From assembly GCA_963846495.1 (NCBI GenBank), contig CAWJWP010000030.1, positions 1 through 64,000 of the forward strand: a DNA stretch of 64,000 bases, in the 5' to 3' direction. Source of the DNA: DASYQD01 sp963846495 (lineage in GTDB: Bacteria > Acidobacteriota > Thermoanaerobaculia > Multivoradales > JAIOJS01). How positions within the stretch are numbered: the stretch's first letter is position 1; each line of letters starts with the position of its first letter. A program made the translations under genes and the position numbers. The notes beneath the pieces are model-generated. The model was not told where the DNA came from. It worked only from the letters and a program-made list of their open reading frames with translations, and ran no database searches. This document shows positions 8,465-17,300 of this stretch, one piece after another.

Positions 8465-10348
8465 TCACACGTAGCCGAGCGAGCGCAGGTTCTTCAGGTA
8501 CTCGTCGCTGGCCGCCGCGCCCTCGGCGTCGACGTCGCGCGAGCCGTAGCTCGGCACCCGCGCCGGCGCCGGCGGCCAGCGACAGAAGCCCGGCGCCGGC
8601 AGCTCGGCGCTTTGCGGCAAGCCGACGGTGCGGAACAGCGCCGCCGCCAGCTCTTCGGGCAGCACGTCGGGAAGATCGTCCGATGGTGTCGGCGAGGTGA
8701 CAGCGCCTTGACCATTTCTCTGCGCTCCCGCAGACCGCGCCGCTCCGCAGCCGCCGCGCCGCCACATCAGCGCACGTCCCTCGCCGCCGCCGCGACGGCC
8801 GGGATCGAACACGACGACCACCGTGCCCCAATCTGCCGGCGCCAGCTCGCGCAGCATGCGGTCAGCGGCGCCGAGCTCGGCGGCGAGCAGGTCGGCGAAG
8901 GCGACCTCGCCGCCGCCCCAACCATCCGCGGCGAGATCGAGTGCCGGTAGGTAGAGCGCCGCCGCGCGCGGCCGCTGCGCCATCTCGCCCGCGAACGCCA
9001 GTCGATAGAAGCGATCCGGCAACAGCGCTCGCTCGCCGAGCGCCGCTGCCGCGCGAGCCGGCAACGCCGCGCGCGCCACCGCCACCGCCGGCTCCTCCCC
9101 TTCGCTCGCCGCGCGTTGCCGCAGCTCGCCGAGCTCGCCGCCGCGCGCCTCAGGAGCGACAGCGCCCGCCGCACCATCGGCGAGCAACTGATAACCACCG
9201 TGCGCCACCACCAACCCCGGCAACCGCCCCGCCGGATACGTTCCCCACCAATTCACCACGTCGACCGCCGCGCCGCCGCGTCCGATGAGCTCCCAGAACG
9301 CGAACGCGCTCCGCCGGTTCGACAACAGCGGCTGCTGCCGCGCCAATCCGAGCGGTCGCTCCACGCGTGCCCAATAGCCGCGGAACGGCCCATTCGTCGC
9401 CAGCGCCGTCTCCATCCCTGCGGGACGAAAACTGTCCACCGCCGCGACCCCATGCAACGGGCTCTGCAGACCCGTCGCAACACTCGTCCAAAACGCCGCC
9501 GGTGCCTCCTCCGGATTGCGCTCGTAGCGCAGCGCGATGCCACCGTCTTCGATCAACCCGGCAAACCCAGGCAACGCCCCGCGCTTGAGCAGGTAGTCGA
9601 ACTCGTCTGGCAACACCCCATCGATGCCGATCAACAACGCCCGCTCCCCCGGCACCGTCGGCAGAAACGCGGCAGCCGGCTCCCGCGTCCGGCGCGCCGC
9701 CAACACCGCAGGCAGCGCGAGCAGCACCAACGCCACCACCGCCACCGCCGGCAACAAATACCGCCCCACCAACAACCGCCGCCGCGGCGCCCGATCCGTC
9801 AACCGAATCGCCAACGCCAACAACCCCTGATAAAGCAGCCTCCCCAACAAATAAGCCGCCGCCGCACCCCCAACCGCCAGCAACGCCGCCTGCACCGGCG
9901 GCAGCGGCGCCAGCAACTCACTCCCACGCCAGGCCACCACCACCAGTAGACCCACGCCCCCAGCGATGCCGACGGCCAAGCTCAAGCTGTCGATCCGCGC
10001 GCCCGGCCGAAACCGCAACACGGCGGCCAACACCCCAGCGAGCGCCATGAAACTCAACCCGACCACGAGCGCCGAGATCGGCAGCAGGTGCAACACCAAC
10101 ACACCCAAGTCGAGCGGCGCATCAGCGAGCGGCGGATTCCACGCCAGCAGCAGCAACGCCCCACCCACCGCGGCCAGCGCACCCCCCAACAGCCCTACCT
10201 TCGCTGCGAGGACGACGACAGTGCCCCACACCCGCTCGGGCCGTAGCGCGTCCTGCAACAAATAGCGTTCGACGCGGTGCGACAAGTAGCCGAGCCGCTG
10301 CAGCTCCGCCCGCACGGCTTCGACCTCAGCGGGAGAGTGTCCGCCCAT
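8465..10348 (-). CDS. Membrane-anchored alkaline-phosphatase-superfamily phosphodiesterase
   Basis: A 627-residue protein with about five or six transmembrane helices in the first ~215 residues, followed by an extracytoplasmic type I phosphodiesterase / nucleotide pyrophosphatase-like domain. The metal-binding start LLIGIDGVLPDEF and the nucleophile region FWTSVATGLQSPLHGV are typical of the superfamily, the Thr after FW being the probable nucleophile. The C-terminus (EYLKNLRSLGYV) matches the ending of many AP-superfamily/sulfatase proteins. Substrate unknown; an N-terminal hydrolase of phosphoglycans or a phosphoglycerol-type transferase is possible. It is the first gene of a two-gene unit with the RluA gene. 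The unit is bracketed by the inverted repeats at 7168 and 10496. Confidence 0.8.
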   Translation of the reverse strand: MGGHSPAEVEAVRAELQRLGYLSHRVERYLLQDALRPERVWGTVVVLAAKVGLLGGALAAVGGALLLLAWNPPLADAPLDLGVLVLHLLPISALVVGLSFMALAGVLAAVLRFRPGARIDSLSLAVGIAGGVGLLVVVAWRGSELLAPLPPVQAALLAVGGAAAAYLLGRLLYQGLLALAIRLTDRAPRRRLLVGRYLLPAVAVVALVLLALPAVLAARRTREPAAAFLPTVPGERALLIGIDGVLPDEFDYLLKRGALPGFAGLIEDGGIALRYERNPEEAPAAFWTSVATGLQSPLHGVAAVDSFRPAGMETALATNGPFRGYWARVERPLGLARQQPLLSNRRSAFAFWELIGRGGAAVDVVNWWGTYPAGRLPGLVVAHGGYQLLADGAAGAVAPEARGGELGELRQRAASEGEEPAVAVARAALPARAAAALGERALLPDRFYRLAFAGEMAQRPRAAALYLPALDLAADGWGGGEVAFADLLAAELGAADRMLRELAPADWGTVVVVFDPGRRGGGEGRALMWRRGGCGAARSAGAQRNGQGAVTSPTPSDDLPDVLPEELAAALFRTVGLPQSAELPAPGFCRWPPAPARVPSYGSRDVDAEGAAASDEYLKNLRSLGYV

Positions 10349-10392
10349 TCGCGTCGAGCTTACCCGCGCGGACTCACCCTTCCCGCAGAACC

Positions 10393-10470
10393 GTCATTGC
10401 AAGGCGCACGGGTCGGTCGCGATCTCGACCATCGAGATTGCTTCGTCGCTTCGCTCCTCGCAGTGACGAG
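10393..10470. repeat. Short intergenic palindromic repeat (GTCATTGC...CGCAGTGAC type)
   Basis: Begins GTCATTGCAAGG and ends GATTGCTTCGTCGCTTCG followed by CTCCTCGCAGTGACGAG, the two ends being complementary. The right half recurs at 35774-35811. This resembles a widespread class of intergenic repeats whose core reads GATTGCTTCGTCGC...TCGCAATGAC (established from many bacterial genomes); function unknown. Confidence 0.7.
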
Positions 10471-10495
10471 GGCACGATCACGACGGTCGGTTCGA

Positions 10496-10692
10496 CAACG
10501 GAGGCGGTGGCGGGCGGGGCCGCGGGCTGCCGTGGCGGGCCCTCTTTGCGGGCGCTGCGAAGGGCGCGGCACGGACAGCGGCGGCCATGCGCGCCCGCAA
10601 AGCGAGGCGAGCGCGATCCTTTGACTATCTATGTAGCGAGCCGTGGCCCGCGGCGGCGGCCCGCGGCCCCGCTCGCCACCGCCGGCCGAAGT
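10496..10692 (-). repeat. Dispersed ~197-bp repeat, copy B (inverted)
   Basis: Reverse-complement partner of 7168-7363, with about 90% identity along the whole length, the same nested inverted repeats and the same ATAGATAGTCA core read on the minus strand. The two copies face each other across 3.1 kb containing the phosphodiesterase and RluA genes. Confidence 0.8.
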
Positions 10693-10748
10693 ACGCTCCC
10701 TCGACCAGCGCTCAGTCGATCCGCCCCGATCACTCGGCGCTTCGACCG

Positions 10749-11648
10749 TTACCGCTTGCGATCGCGCACGACCATCGCCAACGCTCTCAATGCGTCAGCC
10801 TTCGCTCCCAACGGCGCCAACCCGGCTACCGCAAACTCGAGCAACTCCGCCGCGAGCGCCCGCGCGCCTTCGACGCCGAGCAACTTGACGAACGTCACCT
10901 TCGCCTCGTCCTTCTTCACGTCCTTGCCGACAACCTCCGCCACGCCCTCGACGTCCAACAAATCGTCCGTGATCTGAAACGCCAACCCAAGGTTCTTCGC
11001 GTACCGCGTCACCACCTCGAGCTCGCGCCTCTTCGCATCCGCCCCCATCGCCCCAAGCTCCGCCGCCGCGATGAAAAGCGCCCCGGTCTTATGACTATGG
11101 ATGTACTCCAACCTCTCGAGCTCGAGCTCCTCCCCCCGACTCTCCAAATCCAATGCCTGCCCCCCGATCAATCCGCTCGTCCCCACCGCATCCGCCAAGT
11201 GATGCGCCAAATCCGCCGCCGTATATCGCGACAACCGCAACCGCTGCCCCGCCTCCGCGACAACAGCAAACGCCCGATTCAACAACCCGAACGCCGCCAG
11301 CAACGCCACGTCCTCGCCGAACTCCAAATGCACCGTCACCCGCCCCCGCCGCAGCCGAGCGTCGTCCATCGCCGGCAGATCGTCGAGCACCAGCGAGCAC
11401 GCGTGCACCATCTCCACCGCGCACGCCAAATCCAACACCTCGTCGCGCCGGCAGCCGAGCATCTCCGCCACCGCCAACGTCAACACCGGCCGCACCCGCT
11501 TCCCGGGCCCGGTCAACGCGTACAGCATCGCTGCGTGCACCCGCTCCGGGCGCTCGACGGCAGCCGGCAACAGCGCCGGCAGACGGGCGTCGACGCGCTC
11601 GCCGAAGGCCTGCAGCCGCTCGGCGAGCTTCGTCTCGCTAGCCAACAT
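10749..11648 (-). CDS. ispA: Polyprenyl synthetase (farnesyl diphosphate synthase type)
   Basis: Condenses isopentenyl diphosphate with allylic diphosphates to make farnesyl (C15) or geranylgeranyl (C20) diphosphate in the cytoplasm. The 299-residue protein carries the first aspartate-rich motif DDLPAMD (residues 89-95), the DDxxxxD form usual in bacterial short-chain synthases, and the second motif DDLLD (228-232). GKRVRPVLTL, the IPP-binding region, is near residue 50. GQALDL and HSHKTGALF are further family landmarks. ATG at 11648 was chosen because it opens the conserved N-terminus; the longer open frame upstream has no family similarity. It lies 59 bp after the STAS gene. Confidence 0.92.
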   Translation of the reverse strand: MLASETKLAERLQAFGERVDARLPALLPAAVERPERVHAAMLYALTGPGKRVRPVLTLAVAEMLGCRRDEVLDLACAVEMVHACSLVLDDLPAMDDARLRRGRVTVHLEFGEDVALLAAFGLLNRAFAVVAEAGQRLRLSRYTAADLAHHLADAVGTSGLIGGQALDLESRGEELELERLEYIHSHKTGALFIAAAELGAMGADAKRRELEVVTRYAKNLGLAFQITDDLLDVEGVAEVVGKDVKKDEAKVTFVKLLGVEGARALAAELLEFAVAGLAPLGAKADALRALAMVVRDRKR

Positions 11649-11707
11649 GCTCGCTACGCAACGCTCGCCAGCTAGACCTGGCCGCGGCGCTGGCGCGTTG
11701 CAAGTCC

Positions 11708-12049
11708 CTAATGCTTGAACGACTCCACGGCCTCGGCCTCGGTGTCGTAGACCTCGAACACCGTGATCAGCTGCGTGATCTGCAGGATGTCGTTCACCTT
11801 CGGCGGCAACCCCACGAGCTTCAGCTTGCCGCCGCGGTGGGCAACGCTGGTGTAGGCCGACACCAGCTCGCCGACCCCCGCCGAGTCGATCGTCGTCACC
11901 GAATGCAAGTTGAGCAGGATGTCGCGCGCGCCGCCGCCGAGCGCCACCTGCACCGCGTCGCGGATGGCGACGTCTCCCACCCCGATGGTGATCTTGCCCG
12001 AAACGTCCAGGACGACGACGTCCCCCACCTGACGCTGTCTGATGTTCAT
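11708..12049 (-). CDS. STAS-domain anti-sigma factor antagonist (RsbV-like)
   Basis: A 113-residue single STAS domain. Proteins of this family bind and sequester an RsbW-type kinase when unphosphorylated, releasing a sigma factor or other target. The phosphorylatable serine is in TIDSAGVGELV; VVVLDVSGKITIG and KLKLVGLPPKV are the flanking strands. Its start overlaps the stop of the upstream RsbW-like gene by 4 bp (ATGA), so the two are translationally coupled and probably form a pair. Confidence 0.9.
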   Translation of the reverse strand: MNIRQRQVGDVVVLDVSGKITIGVGDVAIRDAVQVALGGGARDILLNLHSVTTIDSAGVGELVSAYTSVAHRGGKLKLVGLPPKVNDILQITQLITVFEVYDTEAEAVESFKH

Positions 12050-12507
12050 CTCCTCGTCTCCTCCTCGGCACGCGGCGCGCCGGCCGCCTTGATCCGCTTG
12101 CGCAACACGACCTCGGTGCCGCCGCCGGAACCGAAGCGATACTCCACCTCGTCCATCAAGCTCCGCATGTAGAAGATCCCGCGCCCGCCGGGCCGCAGCA
12201 GGTTCTCCGGCGCCAGCGGGTCGGCGACCGCGGCAGGGTCGAAGCCCGGCCCCTCGTCGCGCACCGCCACCTCCACTTCGTCGCCGTCGACGCGCACCTC
12301 CACCTCCACCTGCTTGCCGGGGTCGCTGCCGTTGCCGTGCTTGATCGCGTTCGCCACCGCCTCGCGCACCGCCAGGCCGATCCAGTGACGGTCGTCCTCG
12401 CCGAGCTCGAGCCGTTGCAGCAGATCCTCGATCACCGCCTGCACCAGCTCGATGTTCTCGAAGCGGCTGGCTACGGCGAGGTAGGCCTCGGGCTCCACGA
12501 CCGGCAT
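12046..12507 (-). CDS. Anti-sigma regulatory factor / serine kinase (RsbW-like ATPase)
   Basis: A 153-residue GHKL-fold ATP-binding protein of the RsbW/SpoIIAB type. N box REAVANAIKHGNGSD, G1 box VAVRDEGPGFDP and G2 box GGRGIFYMRSLMDEV are all present. Its known job is to bind a sigma factor or partner and to phosphorylate the cognate STAS antagonist, here probably the gene overlapping its 3' end. No sigma factor gene is adjacent. The SpoIIE-type phosphatase at 37577-38809 is a plausible third partner. ATG at 12507 matches the family's usual N-terminus. Confidence 0.9.
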   Translation of the reverse strand: MPVVEPEAYLAVASRFENIELVQAVIEDLLQRLELGEDDRHWIGLAVREAVANAIKHGNGSDPGKQVEVEVRVDGDEVEVAVRDEGPGFDPAAVADPLAPENLLRPGGRGIFYMRSLMDEVEYRFGSGGGTEVVLRKRIKAAGAPRAEEETRR

Positions 12508-12542
12508 AGCGTGCGGCGAGTGTAACAGCGAAGGGCGCGCGG

Positions 12543-13427
12543 CTACGGCAACCACGGCACTCCGCCCATCGCCAGCGCCACGCCCGCCACCGGCGCCAGC
12601 GCCTTGGCGCCGCTCGGCCACTGCTCGAGCGCCCAGGGGATGACGAAGAGCAGCTGCACGGCGTCGAAGAGGAAGTGGGCGACGATCGCCGGCCACACGT
12701 TCTGCCGCCACCACACGAGGCCGGCGAAGACGAGCGACAGCACGGTGACGCCGACGAGCATGAACGGCTGGTCGTAGGAGAGGTGGGCGAGCACGAAGAG
12801 CAGCGTCGACACGGCGACGCCGACGCGTGGCTGCAGGAGGCCGCGGAAGAAGATCTCCTCGACGACCCCCGCCGAGAGCGCCACCGAGACCTTGAGCCAG
12901 AGCGGCAGCCCGGCGATCCACAGCACCAGCGCCGGCGGCTGCTTGGGCAGCAGGTCCTGAACGCCGAAGGTGAACATCATCGCCATCACGACGAGCAGGC
13001 AGCCGACGAGGAGCACCCAGACGAGCGGGCTCAGCAGGAGCCCGATCACCACCTCGATCAGCGGCCGTGACGGCGCGAGCCCGAGCTGGCGCAGCACCAC
13101 CGTGCCGAGCGACGAGCCCTGCGGCACGCACCCGGCAAAGGCGAGCAGCAGCCACATGAAGAGGCCGAGCACGAAGATCGCGTGCAGCACAAAGAGCTGC
13201 GCCGGCGGCACCTGCGCCGGCATCGGCCCGCGCGCGAGCCCCACCTGGCCGAGCGCCGCGAAGACGCCGACGTAGAGCACGCCGGCAATCACCATCGAGC
13301 CGAGCAGCCGCCGTGCCGGCTCGCGGAAGCCGGGAGGCAGCAGCCCGCGCGCGGACATGAGCTGGTCCACCGCCGTGGCGCTGACCAACGCCAGCACCAG
13401 CGGCCCGATCAGCCGCAGCGGCTCCAC
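12543..13427 (-). CDS. CPBP-family intramembrane metalloprotease
   Basis: A 294-residue membrane protein with about seven to eight hydrophobic helices. The CPBP/Abi motif EEIFFRG (Glu190-Glu191, Arg195) and the later AHLSYDQPF and AHFLFDAVQ His/Asp motifs are intact, which suggests an active glutamate-type intramembrane protease like Rce1 homologues. The GTG start at 13427 sits exactly at the edge of the palindromic element 13427-13594, so its leader and ribosome binding region (GGGACA) come from that element. The gene may have lost its original upstream sequence. Substrate unknown; next genes are the RsbW/STAS pair 35 bp downstream. Confidence 0.87.
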   Translation of the reverse strand: MEPLRLIGPLVLALVSATAVDQLMSARGLLPPGFREPARRLLGSMVIAGVLYVGVFAALGQVGLARGPMPAQVPPAQLFVLHAIFVLGLFMWLLLAFAGCVPQGSSLGTVVLRQLGLAPSRPLIEVVIGLLLSPLVWVLLVGCLLVVMAMMFTFGVQDLLPKQPPALVLWIAGLPLWLKVSVALSAGVVEEIFFRGLLQPRVGVAVSTLLFVLAHLSYDQPFMLVGVTVLSLVFAGLVWWRQNVWPAIVAHFLFDAVQLLFVIPWALEQWPSGAKALAPVAGVALAMGGVPWLP

Positions 13428-13594
13428 TAGTGTCCCGACACCGTGGTTCGCGGCATAAGTCGGCGAGCCATTTTCGTTCGGGGCAAGGCGCGCCGACGAA
13501 GGAATACCCTGGTCGTATTTCTAGGAGGCGCAACGCCGCCCCGGGCGAAAAGGGCCGCCGAATTGTGCTGCGAAACACGGTGTCGGGACACTAG
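13427..13594. mobile_element. 168-bp palindromic MITE-like element
   Basis: Bounded by perfect 19-bp terminal inverted repeats CTAGTGTCCCGACACCGTG. Imperfect complementarity (roughly 75%) continues for about 60 bp into each arm, so the whole element can fold back. CTAG at both ends, outside TGTCCC...GGGACA, could be a 4-bp target duplication or part of the repeat. There is no transposase. It supplies the TAG stop codon of the universal stress gene (13591-13593) and the sequence just before the GTG of the CPBP gene. Insertion by a trans-acting transposase is inferred. Confidence 0.85.
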
Positions 13595-14073
13595 GTTGCC
13601 GCCTCGCCTTCCGGCGCCGGCGGCAGCACCAGCACCGGACAGCGGGCGTGGCGCAGCACGCTCTCGGCGGTGCTCCCCATGAAGGCGTGACGGATGCCGC
13701 TGCTGCCGTGCCGCGCCAGCACCACGAGGTCGGCGCCGATGTCGGCCGCGACGGCGACGATCTCGTGGCGCGGCCGGCCGCGCACCACCAAGCGCTCCAC
13801 CTTCGCCACCGCCGGCGCGTCGGTCACCGCTCCCTGCAGCAGCTCCTCCATGTGGTGCAGCGCCCGCTCGCGCATCGACTTGTAGAACTCCTCGTTCGGG
13901 TGGTCCCAGGCGAAGAGCTCGGGGTAGGGGAAGCTGTCCTCGATCACCGTCAGCAGCGCCACCTCGGCGCCGCAGGTGCCGGCAAGCGCCAGCCCGTACA
14001 CCAGCGCGCGCTGGGAGTCGTCCGAGAAATCGAGCGGGATGAGGACTTTCCTGCAGGGAAAAGGCGCGCCCAT
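13591..14073 (-). CDS. Universal stress protein (UspA family)
   Basis: A 160-residue single Usp domain. It begins KVLIPLDFSDDSQRAL and contains the nucleotide-binding loop GRPRHEIVAVA ... LVVLARHGSSGIRHAFMGST, a variant of the G-2x-G-9x-G-S/T motif, followed by SVLRHARCPVLVLPP. This predicts an ATP-binding type. The stop codon is supplied by the palindromic element at 13427-13594, so the last residues (PEGEAAT) may differ from an ancestral C-terminus. Transcribed divergently from the S8 protease gene. Confidence 0.92.
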   Translation of the reverse strand: MGAPFPCRKVLIPLDFSDDSQRALVYGLALAGTCGAEVALLTVIEDSFPYPELFAWDHPNEEFYKSMRERALHHMEELLQGAVTDAPAVAKVERLVVRGRPRHEIVAVAADIGADLVVLARHGSSGIRHAFMGSTAESVLRHARCPVLVLPPAPEGEAAT

Positions 14074-14186
14074 GACCCCTCCTGGCGATGCCGACAGGGC
14101 GGCCGAGCCGCCGCGGCGCGGATGCTAACAGGGTTCCTTCAGTCGGCATCCGAGGCGCATCGGAGGCGCATTGGAGCGTCGGCACC

Positions 14187-14214
14187 TTGACGACACCCTG
14201 TAGGGGCTTAGAAT
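14187..14214 (+). promoter_or_regulatory. Sigma70-like promoter of the S8 protease gene
   Basis: TTGACG (14187-14192), 16-bp spacer, TAGAAT (14209-14214). The same -35, spacer length and -10, including the flanking CTTAGAATC, occurs before the M36 protease gene at 20757-20784. A leader of about 140 nt follows, ending in AGGGGACCTCACC before the ATG. Confidence 0.65.
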
Positions 14215-14363
14215 CCTCGCGCTAGCTTCCTGATCGAACAGCACAACGCAGGCGGCCCGCGTGCGCGCGGCGCGAACCCGGTTGCGGAACCCGGTCCGGG
14301 CCCCCCTCACCAGGCCACGACACCGATGCGGGGCAAACCCGCAGAGGACAAGGGGACCTCACC

Positions 14364-17300
14364 ATGTTCGACGTTCGACCGCAGCGCTTCTCCACGCGGT
14401 GTCTCACGCTGCTCGCGCTCGCCTGCGCCTCGGTCTCCGCTGTCTGGGCCGCGCCCCGCTGGCAGCCGGAGCAGGCGGAGGAGGGGGCCGCCGCGAGCTT
14501 GCCCTCGCCGAAGACCGCGGCGCTCTTCGAGAGCGCGGCCCGCACCGACGACGGCCGCGTCCAGCTGCTCGTCGAGCTGCGGCAGCCTGCGGGCGCGGCG
14601 GCGTTCGCGCAAGCGATGAAAGCCGCCGCCCCTTCGTCCGACAAGCGACGGATCACGAGCTTCGCCGGCGACGCCTCGCGTCGCGCCGTCGCCGCGGCCC
14701 GCGCCGAGCAAGCGGCGTTCGCTCCGCAGCTACAGCGTCTCGGCGCTCGCGAGCTCTACCGCGTGGCGCGCGTCCTCAACGGCATCGCCATCGCGATCGA
14801 GCCGGGACGAGTGAAGGAGCTGCTGCGCCTCCCCGGCGTCGCCCGCGTGCTGCCGATCGAAGCCGAGTACCCGACGAACTCGACGAGCGTGCCCTTCATC
14901 GGCACGCCGGAGGTGTGGGGGAACACGACCACGCCGCCGCTGCCCTTCGCCGCCGACGGCACCGGCATCAGCATCGGCGTCATCGACACCGGTACCGACT
15001 ACATGCATTCCCACTTCGCCGGCCCCGACCTCGACGGCGGCGGCCCCGGCGGGCTCGGCGACTACCAGGCCGAGTCGACGGCGACGACGAACTTCACCAC
15101 CGCCGGCAGCTTCCCGACGGCGAAGGTGGTGGGCGGCACCGACTTCGCGGGCGACAACTACACCGGCTCCAACTCGCCGGTGCCCGACCCCAACCCGATG
15201 GACTGCAACGGCCACGGCAGCCACGTCTCGGGCACCGCCGCCGGCTTGGGCGTCAATGCCGACGGCAGCACCTACACCGGTCCCTGGGACAACACCGCCA
15301 ACTTCCCCGCCATGCGCATCGGCCCGGGCACGGCGCCGAAGGCCTCGGTCTACGGCCTCCGCGTCTTCGGCTGCTTCGGCAGCACCGGCCTCACCACCTT
15401 CGCCATCGACTGGGCGATGGACCCCGACAACGACGACGACGTCTCCGACCACCTCGACGTCATCAACATGTCGTTGGGCAGCAACTTCGGTGGGGCGCTG
15501 AGCGCCACCGCCGTCGCCTCCGACAACGCGGCGATCGCCGGCGTCATCGTCGTCACCTCGGCCGGCAACGCCAGCGACACCTTCTTCATCAGCGGCTCGC
15601 CGGGATCGGCGTCGCACGCCATCGCCACCGCGGCTTCGGTGGACAGCGGCGTCTCCGCCGTCTCCGTGCAGGTCAACTCGCCGCCCTCGGTCGCCGGCAA
15701 CTACCTCGGCGGCGCCGCCCTGTTCGGCCCGGCGCCGAGCGGGCAGACCGGGGACGGAGTGATCGCCACCGATGCGACGACCGGAAACCACCCGATCTAC
15801 GGCTTGTCCTGCGGCCCATCGTCGACCGACGGGTGCTGTCCCTTCACCAATGCCGCCGCCATGGTCGGCAGGATCTGCGTCGTCGACCGCGGCACCTGCA
15901 CCTTCAAGACCAAGACCGCGAACTGTCAGGCCGCGAACGGAATCGGCATCGTGGTGGTGGACAACGCCCCCGGGTCGCCGCCGCCAGGTCTCGCCGACGA
16001 CGCGTTGATCCTGACGCCGATCACGATCCCCACGGAGCGCGTCACGCTGCTCGACGGCACGGCGATCAAGAACGCCATCATCGCCGGCCCGCCGGCAGTC
16101 AACATGACCATGCTCGGGACCAACGGCGGCGACACCCTCGCCAGCTTCTCCTCGCGCGGGCCGCGGCGCATCTTCGGCTCGCCGATGCGGCTCAAGCCCG
16201 ACATCGCGGCTCCGGGGTCGAGCATCACTTCGGTGCAGACGGGCCACACCTGCTTCACGGCGACCTCCGGCGGCGCCAGCTGCACCGGCGCTCCGCACCC
16301 GTCGGGCTTCCAGGCCGGCAACCAGACGCTCACCATCTCCGGCACCTCGATGGCGAGCCCGCACATGGCGGGCATCCTGGCCCTCCTGCGCCAGCTCCAT
16401 CCCGACTGGTCGGTCGACGAGCTCAAGGCGCTGGCGATCAACTACGCGGTCCACGACGTGACCTTGTTCCCCGGCGCCACGCCGCCGCGCTTCGGACCGT
16501 CGCGCATCGGCGGCGGCCGCACCGACCCGGCGCAGTCGGCGCTCGGCGAGGTGATCGCCGCGGACGCCGACGTCGCCGGCGTGGTCAGCGTCGTCTTCGA
16601 CCCCGAGGTCGTCGTCTCCGGCTCGGGCATGCAGACGAAGACGGTGCGGGTGACCAACAAGGGCGCCACGCAGCAGACCTACGACCTCGCCTTCGACAAC
16701 GTCGTCGACTCGCCGGGCGTCGTCTTCTCGCTGCCGGACGGTCCCACGGTCACCGTCGACCCCGGCGAGTCCGAGGACGTCGACATCCTGATGACGGCCA
16801 CGCCGTCGGCGATGGACCACACGCGCGATGCGTCGCTGTTCACCACCCAAGGCGTGCAGGCGAACTACGGCGACCAGCCGCGCAACTTCCTCACCGAGGA
16901 GGGCTCGTACCTCACCTTCAGCCAGAGCTCGGTGCTCAAGCTGCGGGTGCCGGTCTACATGGCGCAGCGGCCGGCGTCGACGATGTCGGCACCGGCGACG
17001 ATCACCACCGGCCTGGCACCTACGGGCTCGACGACGATCCCGCTCTCGGGCGCTGACATCTGCACCGGGACGCTGGCCGCCGGGCCGACCTGCACGGGCA
17101 CCTTCCCCAACGACGTCGAGTCGCTGGTGACGCCGCTCGAGCTGCAGGTCGTCTCCGGCCTCGACCCGGTGAACTCGACCGACTACGCGGACATCCAGTA
17201 CGCCGGCGTCGGCTACGACCCGACCAACAACCTCCTGCTCTTCGGCGTCTCGGCGTGGGGCGACTGGTCGACCCCGAACGACGTCGCCTTCAACTTCTGC

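Larger units (their letters stand above)
10349..10748. other. Gene-free region with two repeat families
   Basis: 400 bp between the phosphodiesterase gene start and the ispA stop. It is almost filled by a short palindromic repeat (10393-10470) and copy B of the ~197-bp repeat (10496-10692). No gene or RNA is recognisable. Confidence 0.6.
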
